From the NCBI RefSeq assembly GCF_001625575.1, contig NZ_AUXV01000067.1, positions 248,001 through 312,000 on the forward strand: a stretch of DNA of 64,000 nucleotides, in the 5' to 3' direction. The notes beneath the pieces are model-generated. The model was given only the letters and a program-made list of their open reading frames with translations. It was not told where the DNA came from and ran no database searches. Made by a program: the position numbers and the translations under genes. The DNA is from Pseudoalteromonas luteoviolacea S2607. Lineage in GTDB: Bacteria > Pseudomonadota > Gammaproteobacteria > Enterobacterales > Alteromonadaceae. Each line of letters opens with the position of its first letter. Position 1 is the first letter of the stretch. Positions 26,509-33,428 of the stretch are shown piece after piece.

Positions 26509-28158
26509 ATGGTAAGACAATGGTTTAAGTCAGGATCTCCTTGGATCTGGATGACAGGTGGTGCAGTAAGCATCAGTTTAATCTCGGTAATTGGTCTGTT
26601 AGCAATGATTGCTTGGAAGGGGCTTAGCTTCTTTTGGCCCACCGAAGTTGTGGAGTTCGAGTTAGAAGGCTCCGTCGCTAAACAGACCGTTATTGGTGAA
26701 ATTTATGACAGAGAATTGGTACCTAAAAAGCGTTTAGAAGCTGCTGGGTATGATTTATCTGATTATCAAGGCGAGTCCGTTGAGCGTCTATTGGTTAAAA
26801 CAGGTAACCGAGAGTATGTTGAACTAGACTTCCGCTGGATTTTAACGACGGATATTCAAAGTCGTAAAGTGCCAGAAGAGATGGCAGTGTTTGAGCGCAG
26901 CAAAAATGGTAACTTTTATGGTTACGTTGTACGTGTGATTGAAGACAGCAAAGTTGTTTCACAGCAACCTGTTGAGCGCCTTGAAGCGCTGGTTGAACGC
27001 GCGGTAGAGCTTAACGAAGAAGCCCTTGACCTACAAAACGGTGACATTGGGCACATTAACTATGAACTTGAAAGGCTGCGCCTCAAAGAGCGAGCGTATC
27101 AGCTAGATAATGACCTAACTGATGAAGTAAAAGCGGACTTTGAAGCGCAAAGAGCGCAGTTGAGAGAAGAATACAAAGTATTTGAAAAGCGTTTATTTGA
27201 ACTGCGTGCTGATGCAAAACGTGACTACGTTGTCGTAAGAGATATGCGTGGAGAAGAAGTGACGCTGCCTTTGTATCAAGTACTGGATGTTTGGTTCCCA
27301 AACAATATGGGCTTCTTTGCAAAAGTAGGCCATTACTTCTCGCAAACGGGGAAATTCATCAGCGACGATCCTCGAGAAGCAAATACTGAGGGTGGGGTAT
27401 TCCCAGCAATTTTCGGTACTGTCTTTATGGTTATGCTAATGGCCGTTATTGTTACGCCATTCGGTGTTGTTGCGGCGATTTACTTACATGAGTACGCAGC
27501 CAAGAATGCTGTGACTAAAATGATCCGTATCGCGGTAATTAATTTGGCGGGTGTCCCGTCGATTGTTTACGGTGTATTTGGCCTAGGCTTCTTTGTGTAT
27601 ATGCTAGGTGGTTCGATTGACCAACTATTCTACCCTGAAGCGGCACCAAGCCCTGTATTTGGTACTCCGGGTGTTATTTGGTCAGCATTAACACTGGCGA
27701 TTTTGACTTTGCCAGTAGTTATTGTGTCTACCGAAGAAGGTTTATCACGTATCCCAAGTTCAGTTCGTCACGGCTCTTTAGCTTTAGGGGCTACAAAAGC
27801 TGAAACGCTATGGCGCATCATTGTGCCAATGGCGAGCCCGGCGATTATGACTGGATTAATCTTAGCGGTTGCACGTGCTGCCGGTGAAGTTGCACCACTG
27901 ATGCTGGTGGGCGTTGTGAAGATGGCACCAACACTGCCGTTAGACGGTAACTTCCCATATATTCACCTAGACCGTAAGTTTATGCACTTAGGTTTCCATA
28001 TCTATGATGTTGGTTTCCAAAGTCCAAATGTAGAAGCCGCACGTCCATTGGTATATGCGACCGCTTTCTTACTTGTTACGGTGATTATTGCGCTTAATAT
28101 TACAGCAATTGGTATTCGTAACCACTTACGTGAAAAATTCAGAGCTCTAGAGCACTAA
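26509..28158 (+). CDS. pstA: phosphate ABC transporter permease PstA, enlarged
   Basis: The second channel subunit of the phosphate importer, 549 residues against about 300 in E. coli. After the first helix (about 12-33) there is a long periplasmic insert. Its part at about 155-245 is strongly charged and heptad-like (INYELERLRLKERAYQL, ADFEAQRAQLREEYKVFEKR), so it should form a coiled-coil hairpin. The permease core starts near 295, with the EAA loop LALGATKAETLWRIIVPMASPA near 424-445. The ATG follows GGAGAGA by 6 bases; an in-frame TTG at 26494 is part of that region and was rejected. Confidence 0.93.
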   Translation: MVRQWFKSGSPWIWMTGGAVSISLISVIGLLAMIAWKGLSFFWPTEVVEFELEGSVAKQTVIGEIYDRELVPKKRLEAAGYDLSDYQGESVERLLVKTGNREYVELDFRWILTTDIQSRKVPEEMAVFERSKNGNFYGYVVRVIEDSKVVSQQPVERLEALVERAVELNEEALDLQNGDIGHINYELERLRLKERAYQLDNDLTDEVKADFEAQRAQLREEYKVFEKRLFELRADAKRDYVVVRDMRGEEVTLPLYQVLDVWFPNNMGFFAKVGHYFSQTGKFISDDPREANTEGGVFPAIFGTVFMVMLMAVIVTPFGVVAAIYLHEYAAKNAVTKMIRIAVINLAGVPSIVYGVFGLGFFVYMLGGSIDQLFYPEAAPSPVFGTPGVIWSALTLAILTLPVVIVSTEEGLSRIPSSVRHGSLALGATKAETLWRIIVPMASPAIMTGLILAVARAAGEVAPLMLVGVVKMAPTLPLDGNFPYIHLDRKFMHLGFHIYDVGFQSPNVEAARPLVYATAFLLVTVIIALNITAIGIRNHLREKFRALEH

Positions 28159-28187
28159 TAGTACAGATTTTAAATAGGTATCCCTTT

Positions 28188-29015
28188 ATGATTACAGTAG
28201 CGCCACAAGTAAATAACGCAGATGCTAATAACAAATTGGATCTTGCAAACTTGAGCCCAGAGCAAACAGCTTTAGAGATCAAAGACCTTGACCTTTACTA
28301 TGGTGACAAGCAAGCTCTGAGTAAAATCAACATGTTAATTCCAAAAGGCCAAGTGACCGCCTTTATCGGTCCGTCAGGTTGTGGTAAATCAACGCTATTG
28401 CGTTGTATCAATCGCATGAATGACTTGGTCGATAGCTGTCGTATTGAAGGTGAAATTAACCTTCAAGGACAAAACATTTACGATAAGAGTGTCGATGTTG
28501 CAGCTTTACGCCGCAATGTTGGCATGGTATTCCAAAGACCAAATCCTTTCCCCAAATCTATTTATGAAAACGTGGTGTATGGCCTTCGTCTTCAAGGTAT
28601 TAAGGACAAGCGTAAGCTAGATGAAGTGGTAGAGCGCTCACTACGTGGTGCTGCACTTTGGGATGAAGTAAAAGATCGCCTACATGACAGCGCATTTGGC
28701 TTGTCTGGTGGTCAGCAACAGCGTTTGGTTATCGCACGCTCGATAGCCATTGAACCAGAAGTATTATTACTTGATGAACCAACATCAGCACTTGATCCAA
28801 TCTCAACATTGGTAATCGAAGAGCTGATCAATGACCTGAAAGACAAGTATACTGTTGTTATTGTTACACATAACATGCAACAGGCTGCGCGTGTATCTGA
28901 TCAAACTGCGTTCATGTATATGGGTGAACTCATCGAGTATTCAGATACAAATACATTATTCACAACACCAACGAAGAAAAAGACTGAAGACTACATCACA
29001 GGTCGTTACGGCTAA
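28188..29015 (+). CDS. pstB: phosphate ABC transporter ATP-binding protein PstB
   Basis: The 275-residue ATPase driving phosphate import. Walker A GPSGCGKST is at 61-69, the signature LSGGQQQR near 165, Walker B with LLLDEPTSALDP follows, and the switch His is in VIVTHNMQQ. It has about 25 extra residues at the start compared with E. coli PstB. It is 29 bases after pstA, and a short hairpin separates it from phoU. Confidence 0.97.
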   Translation: MITVAPQVNNADANNKLDLANLSPEQTALEIKDLDLYYGDKQALSKINMLIPKGQVTAFIGPSGCGKSTLLRCINRMNDLVDSCRIEGEINLQGQNIYDKSVDVAALRRNVGMVFQRPNPFPKSIYENVVYGLRLQGIKDKRKLDEVVERSLRGAALWDEVKDRLHDSAFGLSGGQQQRLVIARSIAIEPEVLLLDEPTSALDPISTLVIEELINDLKDKYTVVIVTHNMQQAARVSDQTAFMYMGELIEYSDTNTLFTTPTKKKTEDYITGRYG

Positions 29016-29030
29016 GGTCTTACGGTGAAG

Positions 29031-29051
29031 GCTGTCCGAGCAACGGGCAGC
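29031..29051 (+). terminator. hairpin between pstB and phoU
   Basis: An 8-bp stem (GCTGTCCG / CGGGCAGC, one G-T pair) with an AGCAA loop lies 15 bases after the pstB stop. The following TTCGGTTTGGGTT is a poor T-tract, so it is more likely a processing or attenuation site that lowers phoU relative to pst. Confidence 0.4.
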
Positions 29052-29085
29052 TTCGGTTTGGGTTGGTATAAAAGGTAGGCTTTAG

Positions 29086-29787
29086 ATGGAACACAATATT
29101 AATAAGCACATTTCTGGTCGCTTCAATGAAGAGCTAGAAAACGTAAGAAACCATGTATTAAGCATGGGTGGGTTGGTTGAGCAGCAACTAAACCTTGCGC
29201 TAGACGCTGTGAGCACGAGTGATGCAGATAAAGCGCGTAAAGTGAGTGAAAATGATTACAAAGTAAATGCAATGGAAGTGAACATTGATGAAGAATGTAC
29301 ACGCATCATTGCTAAAAGACAGCCAGCAGCCAGTGACTTAAGGTTGGTTGTTGCAATTGCTAAAACGATTGCAGATTTAGAGCGTATTGGCGATGAAGCC
29401 GAGCGCATTGCCAAAGTGGCGTTGGACTCTTTCACCAAAGATCAGCAGCACCTTCTAGTGAATGTTGAGAACATGGGTAGATTGGTGTCTAAAATGCTAC
29501 ACGACGTATTAGACTCGTTTGCCAGAATGGACGCTCAACGCGCATTCGAAGTCCATAAAGAAGACGCAAAAGTAGATAGAGAATATGAGGCGCTAACACG
29601 TCAAATCATGACTTATATGATGGAAGACCCTCGTTCTATTCCAAAAATTATGGACTTGGTTTGGTCTGTACGTTCATTGGAAAGAATTGGTGATCGTTGT
29701 CAAAATATTGCGGAATACGTTATTTACTTTGTAAACGGTAAAGATATTCGTCATACCTCTCAAGAAGATATCGAAAAATCGTTATAG
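29086..29787 (+). CDS. phoU: phosphate signalling protein PhoU
   Basis: A 233-residue helical protein with two PhoU repeats. Metal-contact motifs typical of the family are seen twice, in ADLERIGDEAERIAK and RSLERIGDRCQNIAEYV. PhoU links the state of the Pst transporter to the PhoR/PhoB system and restrains the Pho regulon when phosphate is ample. Its place as last gene of the pst operon is standard; phoB and phoR themselves are not in this window. Confidence 0.96.
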   Translation: MEHNINKHISGRFNEELENVRNHVLSMGGLVEQQLNLALDAVSTSDADKARKVSENDYKVNAMEVNIDEECTRIIAKRQPAASDLRLVVAIAKTIADLERIGDEAERIAKVALDSFTKDQQHLLVNVENMGRLVSKMLHDVLDSFARMDAQRAFEVHKEDAKVDREYEALTRQIMTYMMEDPRSIPKIMDLVWSVRSLERIGDRCQNIAEYVIYFVNGKDIRHTSQEDIEKSL

Positions 29788-29795
29788 TTTTATTG

Positions 29796-29854
29796 GGGAT
29801 TAATTGTGTCAATGTGAACGATTAATCCCTAGTTCATGATAAAAATCGTTCACA
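29796..29854 (+). promoter_or_regulatory. two overlapping, mutually exclusive hairpins after phoU
   Basis: Stem 1 pairs GGGATTAAT (29796-29804) with ATTAATCCC (29821-29829). Stem 2 pairs TGTGAACGATT (29813-29823) with AATCGTTCACA (29844-29854). They share ATT at 29821-29823 and so cannot both form in full. No T-tract follows either. This is the layout of an attenuator or RNA switch, but chance or two processing stems are possible. Confidence 0.45.
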
Positions 29855-29918
29855 AATTCGGTTAATGCTGTAAACTTGGCCTCTGCACATGCATATTAAT
29901 ATGATTTAAGGGTCAGTT

Positions 29919-30596
29919 ATGCCTAGTAATGCGTTTTTAGGAGTGTTTGCAAAATCTCCTATAAAGCCGATTGAAGAGCACATTAAGATAGTGCATCAAG
30001 CCAGTGAAAGCTTGATCCCGTTCTTTGAACATGTCTTCAAAGGGGAGTGGACTGAAGCGGATGCACTTCGCGTTAATATTCGTAACCTAGAACGCGAAGC
30101 GGATGCGTTAAAACGAGAAGTACGTTTACAACTTCCTCGCGGTTTATTCATGCCAGTTGAACGGACTGATTTACTGGAACTTATTACCCATCAAGATAAA
30201 ATTGCCAATAAAGCCAAAGACATCGCAGGACGAGTTGTTGGTCGTGAAATGGCGATTCCCGAATCTATTCAAAAAGACTTTGTTGCTTATCTATCACGCT
30301 GTGTAGATGCAACGAAACAAGCCTCTAAAGCGATTAACGAACTAGATGAGCTACTGGAAACAGGGTTCAGAGGTCGTGAAGTTGCCTTGGTCGAGAAAAT
30401 GTTAGTTGAGCTTGACGCGATTGAGCAAGATACAGACGACATGCAAATAAAAATTCGCCAAGAACTTCGTCAGGTAGAAGCTGATCTTAACCCGATTGAT
30501 GTGATGTTCTTATACAAGATCATCGAGTGGGTAGGTGAACTTGCCGATATCGCTGAACGTGTTGGCGCTCGCCTTGAGGTGATGCTAGCACGCTGA
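29919..30596 (+). CDS. DUF47 / TIGR00153 PhoU-like Pit accessory protein
   Basis: A 225-residue helical protein related to PhoU, with the family start AFLGVFAKSPIKPIEEHI and the core LEREADALKREVRLQLPRGLFMP. Such proteins are commonly encoded directly before pit genes and are thought to regulate the low-affinity phosphate transporter; here pit follows after 180 bases, in the same direction. The mechanism is not established. Confidence 0.9.
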   Translation: MPSNAFLGVFAKSPIKPIEEHIKIVHQASESLIPFFEHVFKGEWTEADALRVNIRNLEREADALKREVRLQLPRGLFMPVERTDLLELITHQDKIANKAKDIAGRVVGREMAIPESIQKDFVAYLSRCVDATKQASKAINELDELLETGFRGREVALVEKMLVELDAIEQDTDDMQIKIRQELRQVEADLNPIDVMFLYKIIEWVGELADIAERVGARLEVMLAR

Positions 30597-30628
30597 TTCT
30601 TAATCAGCGAAACGAGTTAAATAGTTGT

Positions 30629-30764
30629 ACACTGTGATTACTCTCCAAGCGAGTTAATGCTAGAGAGCACAGTGTTGTGTTTGTTTAATAGTTATTTGTG
30701 AGTCGTTAAATCGATAAAAGTAGACAACGAGAACACAAATACAAAACAGTGCTGAAACAGCACT
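30629..30764 (+). promoter_or_regulatory. hairpins in the pit upstream region
   Basis: ACACTGTG (30629-30636) can pair with CACAGTGT (30668-30675), extended inwards by CTCT/AGAG. A second stem AGTGCTG-AAA-CAGCACT (30748-30764) stands immediately before the pit ribosome site AAAGGT (30765-30770). They could tune pit expression separately from the accessory gene; there is no experimental basis. Confidence 0.35.
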
Positions 30765-30776
30765 AAAGGTTTTTCA

Positions 30777-32045
30777 ATGGAATTCATTGCTTCCTATGGC
30801 TCGATGCTAGTCATCATCGCAGCTGCAGTTGGTTTCTTTATGGCTTATGGTATTGGTGCAAACGATGTAGCTAATGCGATGGGTACGTCAGTAGGCTCTA
30901 AAGCACTGACAATTAAGCAAGCGATTATTATCGCGATGATTTTTGAATTCGCTGGTGCATACCTTGCTGGTGGTGAGGTTACATCGACAATTCGTAAAGG
31001 GATTATCGATGCGGCGCCATTTGCGGACATCCCTGAACTAATGATACTGGGTATGATCTCAGCATTATTTGCCGCAGGTGCGTGGTTACTGTTAGCTTCA
31101 ATGCTAGGCTGGCCGGTATCAACAACCCACTCGATTATCGGTGCAATCATTGGTTTTGCGCTTGTAGCAGTGGGTAGTGAAGCGATTCAGTGGGGTAAAG
31201 TGGCAGGCATCGTCGGAAGCTGGGTGGTCACACCGGCTATTTCTGGCTTCATTGCTTACTTAATCTTCATGAGTGCGCAGAAGCTAATTTTTGATACTGA
31301 CAAGCCGCTTAACAACGCAAAGCGCTTTGTACCACTCTATATGGGTCTAGCTGGCTTTGTAATGTCACTAGTCACCATCAAAAAAGGTTTAAAGCATATC
31401 GGTATTAACCTTGGCACATTTGAGGGATATGCGCTGGCGATTGGCATCGCAGTACTGATCGGCCTTATCGGTAAAGTGGTTATTTCACGCATGAAGATGG
31501 ACCCGAATGCTGATAAACAAATGCAGTTCAATAACGTTGAGAAAGTGTTTGCAGTACTAATGGTACTAACTGCATGTTGTATGGCGTTCGCGCACGGTTC
31601 AAATGACGTGGCTAATGCAATTGGTCCACTTGCTGCGGTTGTTAATATTGTAGAAAACAATGGTGAGATGGCAAAGAAAGCCGCGCTTGCATGGTGGATC
31701 TTACCACTTGGCGGTCTGGGTATTGTTGTAGGTTTAGCGGTACTTGGCAAGAAAGTAATTAAAACAATTGGTGAAGGCATTACGCACTTAACACCAAGTC
31801 GTGGCTTTGCAGCTGAACTAGCAGCAGCTTCTACCGTGGTAATTGCCTCTGGTACTGGGTTGCCAATTTCAACGACGCAAACGCTTGTAGGCGCTGTTTT
31901 AGGTGTAGGTATGGCACGTGGTATTGCTGCACTTAACATGGGTGTGATAAGAAACATTGTGGTTTCTTGGGTGATCACATTGCCAGTCGGTGCTGCCCTT
32001 GCTATTGTTATATTCTATATTCTACGAACCGCTTTCGGCGTTTAA
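30777..32045 (+). CDS. pit: low-affinity inorganic phosphate transporter, PiT family
   Basis: A 422-residue inner-membrane symporter with about ten hydrophobic helices. The duplicated PiT signature is clear: GIGANDVANAMGTSVGS near 25-41 and AHGSNDVANAIGPLAA near 273-288, the two inverted halves that bind phosphate. The family takes up metal-phosphate with protons or sodium. It lies behind its DUF47 accessory gene and ends at a strong terminator. With the pst operon just upstream, both high- and low-affinity phosphate uptake are encoded in about 8 kb. Confidence 0.95.
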   Translation: MEFIASYGSMLVIIAAAVGFFMAYGIGANDVANAMGTSVGSKALTIKQAIIIAMIFEFAGAYLAGGEVTSTIRKGIIDAAPFADIPELMILGMISALFAAGAWLLLASMLGWPVSTTHSIIGAIIGFALVAVGSEAIQWGKVAGIVGSWVVTPAISGFIAYLIFMSAQKLIFDTDKPLNNAKRFVPLYMGLAGFVMSLVTIKKGLKHIGINLGTFEGYALAIGIAVLIGLIGKVVISRMKMDPNADKQMQFNNVEKVFAVLMVLTACCMAFAHGSNDVANAIGPLAAVVNIVENNGEMAKKAALAWWILPLGGLGIVVGLAVLGKKVIKTIGEGITHLTPSRGFAAELAAASTVVIASGTGLPISTTQTLVGAVLGVGMARGIAALNMGVIRNIVVSWVITLPVGAALAIVIFYILRTAFGV

Positions 32046-32070
32046 TAGAAGACAGACTTTTAGCTTGAAA

Positions 32071-32107
32071 AGATCTCAGCGCCTTAGGTGCTGGGGTCTT
32101 TTTATTT
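32071..32107 (+). terminator. intrinsic terminator of pit
   Basis: A 13-bp stem (AGATCTCAGCGCC / GGTGCTGGGGTCT, three G-T pairs) with a TTA loop is followed by TTTTTATTT. The T-tract ends exactly at the ATG of oxyR. Confidence 0.85.
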
Positions 32108-33025
32108 ATGGGTACACAAGTGAATAACTTACCAAGTATAAAACAATTACAATATCTCATTGCTGTGCATCAACAACAGCACTTCGGACGTGCAGCAGAG
32201 GCCTGCTTCGTCGGCCAGTCTACGCTCAGTAGCGCGATTCAAAATCTAGAAGAAACACTCGGTTGTCAGTTAATCGAACGTGAAAACCGCAGCCTGATGT
32301 TTACTGACGTTGGTGAAGAAGTCGTTGAGCGAGCGAAGAAAATTATCGACGATTCAATCAGTGTTGTTGAGCTGACCAAAAGCTATAAAAATCCGCTCTC
32401 GGGCAAGTTGGTGTTGGGCATGATCCCGACGATTGCCAGTTTTATTGCCGCGCCTTTATATCAATTTTGCCAAGCAACATTTCCAGATTTAAAGCTGGTC
32501 CTTGTTGAAGACACCAGCGATCGATTACTGGAAAAGCTAGAGCAAGGTCATATCGATATGGGTATGCTTGCGCTGCCATATAGAACGGAGAAGTTTCATA
32601 CTCAGGTATTGGCCAAAGATCACTTTTCACTGGTACGTCACCAGGACTATCACATTCCAGAAATCTTGGAAGATTTCAACTTATTGCCAGAAGATAGTGT
32701 CTTTTTACTCGAGAGAGAGCACTGTATGACGGGGCATGCATTGAGTGCATGTCACTTGAACCGCAGTGAGTGTATCAACCCTTTTGAGGCCGCCAACTTA
32801 CATACTTTATTGAGTATGGTGGAATATCAAAACGGCGTGACTTTTTTACCGCAAATGGCGCTCAATGCCGGTATTTTGGAAGGTAAGCCAATGGTTACGC
32901 TATCCCCGCAAGCAGAAGCGTATCGAGAGATAGGGCTATTATGGCGAAAAACCACAGGCCGAATACGAGACTTTAAAATGTTTAGTAATCAGGTGGGTGA
33001 TTTCATTAAAAAGCAGTGTCAATGA
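32108..33025 (+). CDS. oxyR: OxyR-like hydrogen peroxide-sensing LysR regulator
   Basis: A 305-residue LysR-type regulator with an N-terminal winged helix (IKQLQYLIAVHQQQHFGRAA) and a C-terminal sensor domain. The redox pair of OxyR is kept: Cys206 and Cys215 in EHCMTGHALSAC, 9 apart as Cys199 and Cys208 in E. coli, followed by the typical LHTLLSMVEYQNGVTFLP. It should activate catalase and peroxidase genes on disulfide formation. The ATG directly follows the pit terminator and has no ribosome site; a GTG at 32120 is another candidate. The promoter must lie within the pit end or the gene depends on read-through. Confidence 0.88.
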   Translation: MGTQVNNLPSIKQLQYLIAVHQQQHFGRAAEACFVGQSTLSSAIQNLEETLGCQLIERENRSLMFTDVGEEVVERAKKIIDDSISVVELTKSYKNPLSGKLVLGMIPTIASFIAAPLYQFCQATFPDLKLVLVEDTSDRLLEKLEQGHIDMGMLALPYRTEKFHTQVLAKDHFSLVRHQDYHIPEILEDFNLLPEDSVFLLEREHCMTGHALSACHLNRSECINPFEAANLHTLLSMVEYQNGVTFLPQMALNAGILEGKPMVTLSPQAEAYREIGLLWRKTTGRIRDFKMFSNQVGDFIKKQCQ

Positions 33026-33035
33026 CACTGCTTTT
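33009..33035. terminator. terminator at the end of oxyR
   Basis: A perfect 12-bp stem (AAAAGCAGTGTC / GACACTGCTTTT) with an AAT loop includes the oxyR stop codon and ends in four T on either strand, so it can serve both oxyR and the converging small gene. Confidence 0.8.
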
Positions 33036-33076
33036 AGGTGTTAGTACAATTAGTTTGCAGACTAAGCACTGAATGT

Positions 33077-33274
33077 TTAAGTAGAGCTGAGCCTACTCTG
33101 TGACATAATGTTGGGTAGAAACAACAAATATACCCAAACAACTAAATTAAAATATGGAATAATGCCCAATAAAGTGAATAATTTAGTTGGATACCCTTTT
33201 TGTTTAGCGCAGCGGTAGCATTGTAAAGCAATTAAACAATGTACCAGTGATAAAAACAGAATAAACTGAAACAT
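33077..33274 (-). CDS. 65-residue two-helix membrane protein
   Basis: A small protein with two hydrophobic segments (about 2-18 and 35-55) joined by a basic turn CYRCAKQKGYPTK, probably placing the loop in the cytosol. The CYRC pair resembles a CxxC site. I chose the ATG at 33274, which has a strong GAGGAG ribosome site 7 bases upstream; a longer frame from 33295 has none. No family is recognised. It stands alone between oxyR and a c-di-GMP gene. Confidence 0.65.
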   Translation of the reverse strand: MFQFILFLSLVHCLIALQCYRCAKQKGYPTKLFTLLGIIPYFNLVVWVYLLFLPNIMSQSRLSST

Positions 33275-33320
33275 ACTTAGCTCCTCGAATTCCATTGCGA
33301 GATGTGCTCAAATCCATTAG

Positions 33321-33362
33321 ATGTCGCCTAGTTTTATGTAAGTAACTTAAACTAGGAGACAT
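33321..33362. repeat. inverted repeat upstream of the small membrane gene
   Basis: ATGTCGCCTAGTTTTA (33321-33336) pairs with TAAACTAGGAGACAT (33348-33362) with one mismatch. It lies between two minus-strand genes, 47 bases before the small membrane gene's start. It has no T-tract. It may be an operator for a dimeric regulator or an mRNA 3' stem. Confidence 0.5.
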
Positions 33363-33428
33363 TTCGTTGCGAGCTTTAATTATAGTTGAGTTTTTATTTT
33401 ACTGCAGCGACTTTTTTACCCGTTTTGG

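Noticed and set aside
30845..31978. Long frames on the opposite strand of pit
   Set aside because: They mirror the hydrophobic codons of pit in the complementary frame; Thr/Pro/Ile-rich shadows without ribosome sites.
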